The notes beneath the pieces were generated by a model. That model was not told the origin of the DNA. It searched no databases and worked only from the letters and a program-made list of their open reading frames with translations. From Asterias amurensis (taxonomy: Eukaryota > Echinodermata > Asteroidea > Forcipulatida > Asteriidae), in the NCBI RefSeq assembly GCF_032118995.1, contig NC_092660.1:17842501-17906500 (forward strand): a stretch of 64,000 nucleotides of DNA, read 5' to 3'. Shown here piece by piece: positions 46,101-56,880 of this stretch. Numbering within the stretch: position 1 is the stretch's first letter; the number at the start of each line of letters is the position of its first letter. Position numbers and translations under genes: made by a program.

Positions 46101-49100
46101 CTGTGCATAGGACATGGTGTTTTGGCTGGTAACCCTTTAATATCTGTGAGCAAATTTGTCGGGTGCTCAGTCAATTTCTGTTCTTTTAAAAGCAGCTGTA
46201 TGAAATTGGGCCTACAGGTTTGTTGCCTTAACTGTCCAATGTATAGTAATGTACAAGGAAACTGCCTCCCAAAATGACACATCAGTATTAGGTAACAAAA
46301 AACAAATTCCCGATGAAAATTCTACACACTCACCTTAATACTACGTATTCAGCAATCATTGTAAAGAGTATTGAAAATCTTCTAAGAACTGTAAACATCG
46401 GTAAACTGCAAGAGAAAAATATACAAACAAAAATCTTTAAAAAAAGTAACATGCCTGCAATTACAAAACCACGAAGAAAATCCCTACTTTACAATATTAC
46501 TTATTTTAAGGGAAAAAAATAACTTGGAAAAAAAAAAAAAATTCCTGCAATGCACCTTCTTTTTGACCACAAGAGGGCGCTTTCAAAAGCAGGGGGATAC
46601 ATAAATTGTCCTGCACAGTTTTAATAGGCGTTCTCTCACTTTTGCTGCACCATATTTTTTAGTTGCTTTAGAGGTGGATTATAAAAACTCCTATAAAGGC
46701 TTATTGTTCGTGCTGGATATGATGTCTGAGGTGGTACCGGTAATGTGTTCAAGACTTTGGGTAAGAATGAATATACCCCCGGAAGTGATACAAATACATT
46801 TGAGAGCGCCCTCACGCGGTCAAAAATACAGCGCAATACAAAGCCATTGAAAAGTTCCTACTTTACAAAATGACTTACTTTAATCTCTTTGTACTACCAA
46901 GCCCAAAACACAAGTTGCCAAGGTAGATCAAGGGTAGGGGCCATACCTGAAAAGAGAACAAAATGTTCAAAGAATCACAAGTGCTTCTTATGAAGTAAGT
47001 TCCGGGCCCAATTTCATAGCGCTGCTAAACAGTAAGCAGATTTGTGTGCTTACTGTAGCAGAACAATTTGCTTAAGCCTTAGCGTATTTCACAGGTTAGC
47101 AGAAAAATTGAGCGGCCATATTGAGTTTTTATTGTGGATTTGCATTGTGACGTCAATTATTTTCGCGTGGTAAACACCAGAAGGTTAGCGTGCCAATTCA
47201 TGTGCTTACTGTTAGCAGTGCTATGAAACAGAAATCACACAGTAAGCACAAAATCGGCTGCTAAGCAGCGCTATGAAATTGGGCCCCGATGGCCATTAAT
47301 TTTTGGAGTAGTTACCAAAGAAATACCCTCCCTTATAATGAAAAGAATCAATCACTTACAGCCTTGTGAACTGTTTATTACTGGGGGGGTTTTCAGTTAC
47401 ACTTCCCGAGTTACAACATCACACCCTACCTCCTTAGGGTGATTTACTTAGAATCCTCACTCACTATTAACAAAATCCAAAGACACAAAGAAATGATGTT
47501 CTTATGTTGAACTTTGAGTTTGGAAATACAATCCGTTGAGTATCTAAACATACTAACCCATAACACAAATGAGATCAATCTTCCTTTAGTGCTTGGCCAA
47601 ATGAAAATAATTGTGACCCACTCTGTGAAAATGAGTCACATGTCGCCCAGTAAAATATTAAGTTATGGACAGTTTAATGTGGAAAATGTTTTAAAAACAC
47701 ACACAAAAAAACCTTTTTTCCCCTTCTTTTTAAGATCTTTAGTTGCATGGTTAACCTTTAGAACACTTATATTTAGGCAATAAAGCTATGAATACATAAT
47801 TTTGTGATCATACTTATGTCTAATTTGTATCCTTTTGCACACAATGGTAGTTTAAAATATCATTTTACTTGTAATTCGTTTTTCACAAATAATGGTGTAG
47901 TGGCTAATTTCAAACTGGAGTAACTCAGCAACGCGATACACCCCAAAGCTTAGACACATACCAAATTACTGCTGCTGATGTGTTCTTTCCAGCCCTGCAT
48001 ATAACTCAATTTCTGTAATTGCCTACATCTGACTCATTTTCACAGACTGGGTCACAATTAACAAGTTAAAACTCTGTGGAAAGCTCTTTGTTATGAATAT
48101 TCTTGTCTTGTAAAATAAATTCTGGTCCAGTAAACCTTTTGGGCTACAAACCCTGCGGTCTTAAGGAACTTTACGCTACATTTGAGCCCTACTCAAATCT
48201 GTTTCAGCTTTTAAAAGGAGCTCTATATAATAGGCCTGATACTCCACGGAGGCGAACCTCCACGCCCTCTGGTCACTGCCTTGGTGCCCTTGAAATGCTA
48301 TAGTAGAAATAAACAATTTCCTAATAAGGTGCCCTTTACCAAGTAGGAAATGCCTTGGTGCCCTTGCCCTTTCAAAAACGAAGTTTAGGCCCACAGGCCT
48401 GATATAAGAAATATTGATTGTACCTTCCCAAAGATATTTCTGCTCCAGCCAGGGTAAGTGATGAGTCCGAGTTGCTTGGCAACAGACAAGACAATGAGTG
48501 TAGCAACCATCTATTAAAAAAATAACAAATTACATTTAATAACTTGTCTATCTCGTCTGCTTGTTTATTGTTGACACTACTGTCGTATATTGGTTTGTGT
48601 AAATAAAACAATCCAGAAAGATACAGTAAAAGTTATTGAAAGTTACAGCTGAAAACAGTGTCTACTTGCAGGGAAATCACACGAACTTCAAATCCATTTT
48701 CGATTAGAAATCACACGAACTTCAAATCCATTTTCGATTAGAAAATTTAATTTGATATTGGAGCCCCCCTTTTAAGGCAGTGGACACTATTGGTAATACT
48801 CAAAATAGTTATTAGCATAAAACCTTACTTGGTAATGGGTAATGGGGAGAGGTTGGTAGCATAAAACATTGTGAGAAACGGCTCCATCTGATGTAGAGAA
48901 CCTTTCGAGAAAAAAGTACTTATCCACAAATTTGATTTCAAAATTTGGAACCTCAGATTTGGAACTTGAGGTCTCAAAATCAAGCATCTGAAAGCACACA
49001 ATTTCGTGAGACAATGGTTTCTTTTGTTTCATTATTATCTCGCAGCTTTGATGACCGATTCAGCTCAAATGTTCACAGGTTTGTTATTTTATGCATATGT

Positions 49101-50756
49101 TGAGGTACAGCAAGTGAGAAGACTGGTCTTTGACAATTACCAATAGCGTTCAATATCTTTAAATCAAATGTTAAATTTCCTATTTATCCACCTCATGGTA
49201 AATGAATCTGTCAATCACAAATGATCAACTTCCTGTTCAAGAGGGAAACAGAAATTTGCAGTTTACAGGAATTGTCAATTAGGAACTAGGCACTCGTCCA
49301 AATGAGTAGGTGCATTTTTAAATGTTTTCTTTCATGCAAGTTTGCCCCAATTAAGTTGAACAGCCATAATATTGGGCATTTTGCATTGTATACTATAGAA
49401 GTTTATTTAGTGGGGTTGCACCCCTATTTACCATGTAAAACCCTTGTTTACAAGAAGAGTTATCTTGTACCTATACATTAAATGTCAATAATGTGCAAAA
49501 AAATAATACATACCTGTCCAAGTCCAAGAAACTGGAAGGAGGGAAATCTGAGATTGAACGAAAAAGAGCGGAGGAAAATGGTGAATCCACATTTTAATGT
49601 AAACTCATCAGGGATATAAGAAGAAAAAAATAGGGGAAAAAATAACAATAGTTAAAAAGCCTCCTGAGTCCTGACCTGCAGAAATTGAAAAGGAACCCTG
49701 CTTCAACAACTAATTTTTCATACATCTAAAAAAATAGCTTTATAGGGCCTATTATAACACCCCTTGCAAGTATTCTGCCTGCTCATTGGTTTAGAGCGCG
49801 TCACATGACATGTCTTAGTTTTGCTAGACGACGGCTGTGTGATAGTGCGTCGGTTTGCCATGCGCTAGTCCGAAGACTAGCACACGGCGCCGTGCACTAG
49901 TCCGACAGACTAGCACATGGCGTGCAGTATCCAGAGGTCCGTTGCGTGTACGAGGATGATAAATTAATAGTCTGTAACCATTTCGGATTGCACGACACTA
50001 CATGCAACACAGTAAGTAAAAGTGTTTGCAATCTGTATTCGCGTCGTCCGTAGATTGTAGCATTCAGGTCTGTAACTTAATAATAATAGTACAGTATTTA
50101 GAAATGTTTGGGGTGTTATAAAACAAATATTGACTGCTTTTATTCGTGCAATGGTTAAAAAATGGTTTTGCTGTTTCAAGATAATTTTTCACGAGGAAAA
50201 AACTCAATTTTTATTCCGAAATCTGACCTAAAACTTTCGCGAAATCTCTTTGAACTGATATTTTACAGCTCTATGCGGATAACTTTCCGCATGGCGCCAC
50301 CACTTTTTCACTCATTTTTAGAAAAAGGGATATATCAATCAGGTAAATAAGTTCCTATATTATTTCATATCAAATGAAAAAGTGGTGGCGCCATACGGAA
50401 ACTTTTCCCTCTATGCTTCTTTTGTGGATTTTAAATGTATATCGGAGGAGTTGACGGCGAGTTGACGGCGCAAGTGAGTTGACGGCGAGTTGACGGCAAG
50501 TCAAGTAGTAGGACCCGAATAGGTGGGGGTGTTGTCGCAATCCAATCAATAAAAATGCAGATTGGCGTCCACGTCGGCGGTGAACCAAAGTTAATTCGAG
50601 CATGAAACCTTATATCACTTACTTGTAATTCGTCAGAATGTTTTTATTTATCATGACGATGGAGAATGAAGTGACACCGTAGAAAACTGCAGCAGCAATT
50701 CGAGAAAGCCGGGTTGTCGGCTCACCACCATCCGCAGTCCCACTGTCCGCCGCCAT
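37119..50756 (-). CDS. SLC35D1: SLC35D1/D2-type UDP-sugar (nucleotide-sugar) transporter, complete, 12 coding exons
   Basis: This family exchanges cytosolic UDP-glucuronic acid, UDP-GalNAc and related nucleotide sugars for UMP across the ER or Golgi membrane, feeding glycosaminoglycan synthesis. The spliced minus-strand frame has 370 residues, like the 340-360 usual for the family, and should span the membrane about ten times. Diagnostic segments: residues 22-44, [20 protein letters not shown]; exon 5, [16 protein letters not shown]; exon 7, [16 protein letters not shown]; exon 8, [17 protein letters not shown]; exon 9, [15 protein letters not shown]; exon 10, [16 protein letters not shown]. 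The cytosolic tail (exons 11-12) is hydrophilic and Asn/Thr-rich, and less conserved. The sequence resembles vertebrate D1 more than D2; orthology with one of them is not proved. The start codon lies in a TISU motif. Confidence 0.96.
37550..37938. repeat. 25-bp minisatellite, about 15 units
   Basis: The unit 'gaagtggcttgcagtaaggcaagcc' has T/A variation at one position. The marker 'aagcc' falls exactly every 25 bases from 37571 to 37921, giving 15 units. The unit is itself partly palindromic (ggcttgc against gcaagcc). Because 25 is not a multiple of three, each minus-strand frame cycles through the same 25-residue pattern without a stop, which creates three long spurious reading frames. It lies in the last SLC35D intron. 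Confidence 0.95.
37939..38311. mobile_element. Family C fold-back MITE, copy 2, inserted in the minisatellite
   Basis: TTAA at 37939-37942 and 38308-38311 bound the element. On its left is the array word 'ggcttgca', and on its right the array resumes as 'ggcaagctgaaaggcatgc'. Arms match copy 1 at 17927-18276. The left end lacks the 'gga' that follows TTAA in copy 1. Confidence 0.88.
38370..38855. mobile_element. Second fold-back element inside the minisatellite remnant
   Basis: 'tattcataggttttggaggt' on the left is answered by 'acttccaaaacctatgaaca' on the right. Further inverse pairs follow ('cgtcagagccaat' against 'attggctctgacg', and 'agctctccctgggtagct' against 'agctacccagggagagct'). Array words ('aagctgaagcgacttgcagg' and 'caagctgaagtggcttgcag') lie on both sides, so it too entered the array. 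Confidence 0.85.
39268..39630. repeat. 31-bp minisatellite, about 11 units
   Basis: The unit 'tttgtccattatttacttttgtaccccctag' is nearly invariant over 10-11 copies. Degenerate units reappear at 39985-40105 ('agtttatctgtaatttactt', 'ttttgtaccctag') beyond an intervening inverted-end element. It lies in the last SLC35D intron. Confidence 0.93.
39631..39984. mobile_element. Inverted-end element splitting the 31-bp array, with a 20-bp sub-repeat
   Basis: The left end 'gcatcccaacctcgtcccca' is answered by 'tggggacaaggttgagggca' at the right. Inside, 'aaccatgtatacaatatttc' is repeated four times at 39667-39740. 'acctcgtcccca'-ended repeats are common in marine invertebrate genomes (general knowledge). 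Confidence 0.7.
40100..40470 (+). repeat. tRNA-derived SINE with duplicated body, plus orientation
   Basis: A-box-like GAGTGGCTAAGTAGTC and the B box GGTTCGAATCCTGG are followed by 'gctctgggcaagacatttta'. The body then appears twice, with 'gagggtagacagatcgacg' at about 40240 and 'gagggtagacaggttgatg' at about 40345. It lies in the last SLC35D intron. Confidence 0.75.
42974..43348. mobile_element. Family B MITE, copy 3
   Basis: TTAA at 42974 and 43345 bound it. Its right end lies 67 bases from SLC35D exon 9's donor. It contains an A-run near 43003. Confidence 0.85.
43691..43815 (-). mobile_element. 3' end of a non-LTR retrotransposon ORF plus (TGA)n tail
   Basis: On the minus strand, 43815 to about 43719 reads [20 protein letters not shown] then [10 protein letters not shown] and a stop, followed at once by a TGATGATGA run. 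A terminal 'QDRxxWxxLV' motif and a short trinucleotide tail are typical of endonuclease-bearing non-LTR retrotransposons (RTE- or L2-like). Only about 30 codons remain, so the insertion is severely 5'-truncated. It lies in SLC35D intron 8. Confidence 0.7.
45080..45365 (-). repeat. tRNA-derived SINE, minus orientation
   Basis: Shares 'ctgggtgaagagaagca', 'tatcttgctcaaggaaacaa' and 'tgtcacgaccgggattcgac' (a minus-strand B-box-like GTCGAATCCCGG) with 11640-11803. It lies in SLC35D intron 6. Confidence 0.7.
47004..47286. mobile_element. Family G element
   Basis: Inverted ends GGGCCCAATTTCATAGCGCTG and its inverse ending AAATTGGGCCC. Interior words 'taagcaga' and 'cttactgt' are repeated in both orientations. 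It lies 57 bases from SLC35D exon 4. Confidence 0.85.
48772..49162. mobile_element. Family A MITE, copy 7
   Basis: TTAA at 48772 and 49159 bound a full copy in SLC35D intron 2. Just upstream, 'gaaatcacacgaacttcaaatccattttcgatta' is repeated twice (48672-48740). Confidence 0.85.
49748..50123. mobile_element. Inverted-end element in SLC35D intron 1
   Basis: 'ttataacacccc' at the left is answered by 'ggggtgttataa' at the right. The interior holds repeated 'cactagtccg' and 'gactagcacacgg' words and is CpG-rich. Only one copy was seen. Confidence 0.6.
50262..50425. repeat. Inverted repeat 'ggcgccaccactttttca'
   Basis: 'tgcggataactttccgcatg' and 'gcgccaccactttttc' on the left are answered by 'gaaaaagtggtggcgcc' and 'atacggaaacttttccc' on the right, with about 80 bases between. 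It lies in SLC35D intron 1, about 200 bases from exon 1. Confidence 0.75.
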
Positions 50757-50760
50757 GTTG
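50749..50760 (-). promoter_or_regulatory. TISU / YY1-type initiator over the SLC35D start codon
   Basis: The minus strand reads CAACATGGCGGC, an exact match to the TISU consensus SAASATGGCGGC, and its complement contains the YY1 consensus CCGCCATNTT. In vertebrates TISU directs both transcription close to the site and efficient translation from very short 5' UTRs. Its use in this organism is inferred. Confidence 0.7.
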
Positions 50761-50984
50761 TTAACGTGTCAATGTGTGTACATTGTCAACCATCCAAACA
50801 AACAATGTGTTAAACTAACGGGGACGAGCGAATACTTTTCATTCTGGTGACGAGCGTGATATAGACGTTTTTCGAGTCGGCTGCTACAGCGGCAGATCAT
50901 GATGAACCAAAACCGGGCAACCCATTTTGCGTTTTCTCTGGTGTTGTAAAATAAACAGCACAAAGCTCGGCATCAACATGGTTG

Positions 50985-51390
50985 TTAAAAGGCGCTGGAC
51001 ACTATTGGTAATTACTCAAAATAATTGTTAGCATACAAAATTACTTGGTAACGAGTAATGGATGATATTATATCACATTGTGTATAGGTCATTCCGCTCA
51101 AATACTTCGCTTGAAATCATTAGGAAAACATTATGTGCAGCTAGACCCAGTGACTGGGGCGCTAGATTTTTTTTCCCCCGAAATTTTGACATAAATGGTC
51201 ATTTAGCCGATAATGTCAAATTTTGAAAAAAAAAACCCAATTGGGTCTAATGTGCAACAAGGGTGCTATTTCTTTCTTATTCTCTTACCGAACTTCGATG
51301 ACCAAGAGTACTAATTTGTACATGTTTGTTATTTTATGCAAGTCATGCACCGAAGTGAAAACTGGCCTTTGACAATTACTACCAACAGTG
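50985..51390. mobile_element. Family A MITE, copy 8, carrying a nested insertion
   Basis: TTAA at 50985 opens the element, and family sequence resumes at about 51259 ('aagggtgctatttctttctt') after the inserted 51142-51249 element. It lies about 230 bases upstream of SLC35D's start codon. Confidence 0.8.
51142..51249. mobile_element. 'TAGACCCA' element, copy 2, with 9-bp target duplication, nested in a family A MITE
   Basis: A 108-bp element from TAGACCCAGTGACTGGGG to TTGGGTCTA, flanked by ATGTGCAGC (51133-51141) and ATGTGCAAC (51250-51258). Its interior shares 'ttttgacat' and 'ataatgtcaaattttg' with copy 1 at 29623-29789. Confidence 0.85.
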
Positions 51391-52064
51391 GCTTTATACA
51401 ATTCCCGCTTAGAATGGAGCGTAAACTCGTACTGAGACAAAACAATACATTTACTACAGCTTTGCCGTTAATAAAAACTATTTTATTGCTGTTTACTCAA
51501 AACAACTCTAAACAATCTACATCCAATAAACAAAGTCGTCCCAAAACCACTTGTTGATAAAAAAGTTGATAAAACTACTTTCTACTCAAAAATAACTAAC
51601 TTCGTTCCGCAAAACCTCTTGCAGGAAGGGCACACACACAGGATCCCTGTTTGAAGTTTAAAACAACATGACCAGTTCAATGCCACTCATTAAAATAAAA
51701 TTGAATAAAGGGCCTTTTTAAGAATCCTGAGCCTTAGCCACTGCCGCATATGTAGCCATTAGCCACCACTTGTGGGGCTGGTGTGGCAGGCAAATCTGTC
51801 CTTCCGGAGTTTCGGCTGTGCCCATCCCCCGCCCCACCCCACCCCATCCTCGGAAATACACGACGAAGCATGGCCATGGATTGTAGGTTGTTAAACATCC
51901 AACGGGTGACTTACCCCAGTCCATTCAGAATAAGAATTCAGAACTTTGTTTCTCTTAAAAGTCGGGGGAAATGGAATCTAAACTAAATTGTATATGCAGA
52001 AGTTAGTTAAAAGCAAAACACTGAACTAGCCATTTTGCTTATAAATGGCAGTGTAATAAAATGA

Positions 52065-55000
52065 CTAATCGACACAATTTTTTTCTTTGTCGAAGTTGAC
52101 GAAACTTTGGGAGAATGTGTTTCTGTTCCTCTTGAAGCAGAGTGCTGCCTCCCTGTCGCATCTGCACAGTTCTTCTGCGCATTCAGTCCTTTTAAAGACG
52201 AGCAATTGCTCCAGCAAGTCGTACTTCTCTGCTTCCTCTGAAAAAAAGATAAACAAACAGTCACAATGGATTGCGCATGACGTCATTTACCAATATAGAA
52301 AGGTTTGCGGTAACACCATGTTATGACTATCTCTAATGAGTTGGGGTGGTTCTGAAAGAAGACGATCTCCAGAAGACGATCAGAGCATATTGATCGAAAC
52401 GTCGAGTTGAAACCAACGGTTCTTTTCAGAACCACCCCAACTCATTAGAGATAGTCATAACATGGTGTTACCGCAAACCTTTCTATATCGTATTTCCACC
52501 ATGCAAAGTTTCAAATCCTACTTGTCATTGACCAACTTCATCAATGAAACGTGCACGTGTTCAAGACTAGCACAAACACACAGCTCCCCGAAAGGAAAAT
52601 CATTTGACATTTTTGAATTTTATTGATTGATACCTGCAGACTTCATTTATCAAATAACCTTAAAAAGTTGTCTTAAAAAGTTTGTGTTTCAAGTGTGTCT
52701 CTACTGTCGGCAACATCTCCCTTGCAGGTATGGGTGCTTGCCTACCAAAATATTGTATATAAACTATGAGAAAGAACAAAAATTCCAGCGCAACCGCCCA
52801 TAAAACCATAATTATTTGAAACATACTTACTACATTTAATTTGTGGATTAGCGGTATCACAGTTTGATGCGCTGTATTGGTACAACATAATGTATACGTC
52901 ATTAGAATCATCATCGCACAAACCCGTTCTCTCCAACAAATCGTAACACCGATCATGGATGTAACAGCACCTAAACAACATGGGACGAGAAAATTGAAAT
53001 TTGGCGGGAAAATTGACTCCTTGTGACGGATTATAAGGAGCCTTGGATCTGGGAGATTTCTGGAGTTTTATGCAGTAACGAATCTTGATAATAGTTGTGT
53101 TAGGGTATGTAGGGCAATGGGTCTGAAGTATAATGGAGGTCCATGGTCTGAAGTACTGCGTCGACACGTTGACCAACTTGACCAACTTTGAAACGCTAGG
53201 TGGCAGCAGACTTACCAGGTAGATTTTAACTGCATGCTTACATAACTCTGAGCATGCGCATACTTCTGAGAACAATGGGTTTACAATACATAACTCTTCC
53301 ACCCGGCTGGGGGCCATTTCACAAAGCTCATTAGCAGAAAATACTGCTTAACATTATTGGCTAAGCAAAAAATGAGTAGGGCACCAGTCGCTACATGGTT
53401 AACAAGATTGTTTTGTTCTGAGCAAGTATTTTGTGCTTACAGGCTTGGCTTAATGAAATTGTGCCCGGGTATAAATATAGTATAGTTTAAGTATCCGGGA
53501 CAGCTCCTTTCAGATAGTCTCCCGAATTCTGAACTCTATACTGTGCGGTAGTAAAATAACAGCCACAAGTTCTCGAAGAACAAATATGTTGTTATATTAT
53601 ACACCCTTATGACTTTTCAGAATTAGAGGCTTCAGCTACGACTACGGCTAGATTTCCGCGACATTATGCATTGATTTTTATAGGACGGCCTTACCAACAC
53701 CCTTAGCAACAGCCGTAGCCGTAGCTGTAGACGCCAATTCGGATACCCCTCGATATAGGCCGAAACAATAGTTACCTATCCGTTCCATCAACTGATGTTC
53801 CTCCCCCACCTATTCCGCAGTGGCACCCATAGCCATTATAATCCAGTGGATTCTCTCCCGTGGCACAAGAGGTCATCAGCCCAAACTGCGGCACTGAGCG
53901 CTTATGCCTTTGGGCACAGTCCGCTGCAGAAAGGGACAGGAAAATGGTACAATAAATCCCCAACAGTTTTTTAAATGGCACACCATGCAACCTCGATAAG
54001 CATGTTAAGCTTTCTGGGTTAATAAAAGTTTTTTATATAACTTTCAACCAAAACCTCTAAGTTCAAATTCACACTCGACCTTTCTTTAAATTAAGTTTGA
54101 ATAGGAACGCTCAATTGCATTGGATTTCAATGATTGAAAGGTTTTTGATTAACCGTGATCTTAATCCTAAGTTAATGTAGGTTTATGTACAGTTATTCAA
54201 CATTGATAACTTGATCTGGTTATTTATTACTCTTCTTGATATGGTTCAGTACATTTAATACTTCGTAAAACCAGTTTACGAAGAGAAAATTCTTTAAAAA
54301 ACACACCCTTTGGCAAATCTGTGTTTTTGTACATTTTCGAATTTGCTTAGTGAAATCCACATTTTCCCAGTTTCAAGTGCTAACTAATTTGTTTTCTTTC
54401 TATTTACACTATATAGCCCAATGACCATTTTTTACCAAACTCCCACTTAGGCGTTTTCACGACCAGCCACACTTTCACATTTGCCGATATTTTTACATCA
54501 ATAGCGCTGCCCTTGGCCAAAAACGACTACTCTGCGTTTAGAGTTTTACGCATACGAAAGGCAACTAATTTTGTGTGACCTGGTTTTCACTAACAGCCGT
54601 GCTGCACTGTCCCTGCACACAAACCTCGTTCGCGCAGATGTTTAGAGAAACTCGTCAATCTCTGCCCCCCCCCCCCTCTGTTCTTAATTAAACGTACTTT
54701 GACGTGATAAGAAGAACCACAAATTTGCATGGTTTAGGATCTCCACTTTCATCTATATGTGAAAATCTAAGAGAAATAGAGAAACACACGTACAGACGTT
54801 TGCCTACACCAAGTCCCAATGATATCGAAAAGCATTGAAAATCACCCCAGAACTTTCTGATATAGTGTAACAGTAAGCGAGAAATGGATAATAACAGACA
54901 AACATTGTATTTTCGCTAACAACCTAGACTTGTGGACAAGTCGTTAAAATCGGCCACACGCGGTAAGATAGTCGAGTTGCCGGTGCTCTCGCGAGATCAC

Positions 55001-55331
55001 TGCTCTCACGCGAACTGTTGGCTCCCCGATTTCTACAAGCTGTTCTGGTAAAACCTCTTGTTTTTGCCAATTTCTGTGAAAATAATTGTATGTGGACTTT
55101 GACCAAGAAGATGCAACAGGGTTGGCACTGATAAAAACATAGTTATCCACAATTACCCCATATCCTGATTTTCTTTTTGCCACCTTCATTTTGTCTGATG
55201 TCTGGTGCCTACTGTTTAGCTTATCAGCTATACTGAGTCTGCAATAGAACCATTCATTACTCACCGTTAGATATGATCGCCAAAATGCAGACGGTCCTTG
55301 CAAGAAGTGCTAGAAATTTTCCCGCCATCAT
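52065..55331 (-). CDS. Secreted phospholipase A2 (asteroid group I-like), paralogue 1, four exons
   Basis: Secreted calcium-dependent PLA2 hydrolyses the sn-2 acyl bond of phospholipids. In sea stars such enzymes are known mainly from the digestive caeca. Exons in transcript order: 55265-55331, 53776-53923, 52831-52970, 52065-52237; 175 codons plus stop, intron phases 1, 2, 1. Residues 1-22 form a hydrophobic signal peptide. A short propeptide ends in Lys-Arg (30-31), giving a mature chain of 144 residues with 14 cysteines. The calcium loop lies at residues 54-62 (YGCHCGIGG). The catalytic pair His77-Asp78 sits in CCYIHDRCY, and a second Asp (146) in CRCDREAA. The pancreatic loop appears absent. 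Compared with the neighbour, His replaces the usual Tyr in YGCYCG. The frame is intact, so it is probably active. Confidence 0.95.
52293..52498. repeat. Long palindrome in PLA2-1 intron 3
   Basis: Arms of about 69 bp run from 'atatagaaaggtttgcggta' through 'gagttggggtggttctgaaa', and the inverse is read from 52428 to 52498. The spacer of about 66 bases contains 'gatcgaaacgtcgagttgaa'. Related 'ggtttgcggtaacaccatg' words occur at 59868-59890 and a diverged copy at 42200-42300. Confidence 0.88.
53310..53467. mobile_element. Family G element in PLA2-1 intron 2
   Basis: 'gggccatttcacaaagctca' at the left is answered by 'ggcttaatgaaattgtgccc' at the right; 'ctgcttaacattattggct' lies within. Confidence 0.6.
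53618..53750. repeat. Inverted repeat of 'gcttcagctacgactacggcta'
   Basis: 'gaggcttcagctacgactac' is answered by 'agccgtagctgtagacgcc'; 'aattaga' and 'caattcg' bracket it. It begins about 25 bases from PLA2-1 exon 2. Confidence 0.7.
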
Positions 55332-56764
55332 CCTATCACACTCTTCTTTCTGTCTCAGGAGTTCGTAACAACTTTGTCGCTAAGTTTGGAATCTCGAAAG
55401 TCTCTGTGAACAACGGTGTTGTTTTTTTCGACTCTAAAAGTTCTTTGTGGGAAAAAGAACGAAGCCAACCTCGAGCCAGTAAAGTTTTTTTTATTTTTTA
55501 TTTTTTGAGCAACATAACGTGGTTCAAGTCTGGTGCACGGAAGAATGCATTGTTAAACTGCGGGTGTGCCGTTGGGTTTGTTGTGATAACACATATTTTG
55601 ATCGACTTGATAAATCTGCCTAATAACTTATAGGTCACGACACAATCCATACATCACATGCAGGCTGATTTATCATTGAAATGTTCATGAATCTTTGTTC
55701 AGTTCATTGTTCAAACCCTGCTTTAGCTTTCTGCCTCTCTCTCCCTTTTCACTCGACTGCCTTTTATGCAGTTCTTATTTATGTAGTTGGTTATTTTAGC
55801 CTTCGGAAAAGATTCTGCTGAGGTCAACGTAAGCAGGCCACTGACGATGCTACTTGTTGAAAAATGGGCTATAGTTCACAGCAATCTAACATATTTTTTT
55901 AACAATAGACAGTCTTATATTATAGCGCATCACCGTACACGCTTTAAAGAGCGAAAGAAATTTGTTGAAAAGGGTAGAATTTTTAAAAATTTTGATTACA
56001 CTGATTGAACAATGTGCTTTAACACAGGTTTTAAATTGACCAGTAGTTTTAGCCTGTTTGACATTTTAAGCATAATATATAAACTGGAACATATACGCTC
56101 AAGTCTGACGAATAATAAGGGAGACTGCCAACACGATGGATAGTTCAGTTGGCAGAGCTAATCCAGGGGTCGTTGGTTTAAGTCGCGCTCCAGTAATATT
56201 GTTTGCTTTGTTCAAACCAAAACTAGTTAGGCCTACTTAGTGCACATTATTTGTTTAAGTTTCCTTTACGGTAAACCGTCCAATTTCGAGGCATGTGTAT
56301 TCTACTTTTAAAACATCTTTCTAGCCATATGCATTTTATAACAAACGGGAAACGCTTTTCATAGACCAACTCGACCGATCCAAGGCAACGCGTTCCTTTT
56401 ATATGTGTCCCTTTGTGTTAAAAAAAAAACCCCAAAGCCACTTGTTAAATGAAGCTTTTCCGTGCAAAAATGGTAGGTCAACCTACAACAACTTAACGTG
56501 AAATGAAGCAAATAAAAGCAATACAACAAAACAATATTTTTTTTTCCTTATTAATCTTTATGTTGTTATTTTTCCCACACAGAAATAAATTTCACCTTAT
56601 GGCAAGCATAAGTTTAAGATTAACAGAGAGAAACTTTAGAAGGCACAATTATATATAACCAAAACAAATTTACATAACAGTTTTTGATCTTGAATAAATA
56701 AAACCGAAACTTACAAATTTTTACCTATTTTCATTTTATGTTTTTGCTTTTTTGTTTAACATTG

Positions 56765-56880
56765 CCTGGCGTTTCGGCCCTAGCAGAGTCCTTTAGCAAG
56801 GTCGAAAAAGACTCTGATGCAGGTTCGAAACGTCAGCCTTCGAAAAAGAGTCTGCTAGGATCGAAATTTCAGGCCATTAA
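56765..56880. repeat. Short inverted-repeat element with 'gttcgaaacgtcag' centre
   Basis: 'gcctggcgtttcggccctag' and 'cagagtccttt' are answered by 'aaaagagtctgctaggatcg' and 'aaatttcaggcc'. It resembles the palindromic spacer in PLA2-1 intron 3 in carrying a 'gaaacgtc' word. Confidence 0.55.

Larger units (their letters stand above)
37119..50756 (-). other. SLC35D1: SLC35D exon map
   Basis: Coding exons in transcript order: 1, 50623-50756; 2, 49514-49547; 3, 48424-48510; 4, 46879-46946; 5, 46334-46405; 6, 45596-45664; 7, 44422-44524; 8, 44023-44183; 9, 43415-43493; 10, 42326-42408; 11, 41732-41835; 12, 37119-37237 including the stop. All junctions are GT-AG and close in frame, totalling 371 codons with the stop. 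Exon 3 uses a GTACAA donor and exon 11 a GTATTT donor, both weaker than the rest. The last intron (37238-41731) is by far the longest and the most repeat-laden. Confidence 0.93.
50757..52064. other. Intergenic region, SLC35D start to PLA2-1 stop
   Basis: Contains the SLC35D upstream region, the nested MITE pair at 50985-51390, and the presumed PLA2-1 3' UTR. A minus-strand AATAAA at 51482-51487, about 580 bases beyond the PLA2-1 stop, is a candidate polyadenylation signal. Nothing else recognisable. Confidence 0.6.

Noticed and set aside
48455..48480. Hammerhead-ribozyme-like 'tgatgagtccg' word
   Set aside because: It lies within SLC35D exon 3 in the antisense direction, and no conserved GAAA partner or stems were found.
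55298..55633. 111-residue plus-strand open frame upstream of PLA2-1
   Set aside because: It starts antisense to the signal-peptide exon and runs through promoter sequence. No family resemblance.
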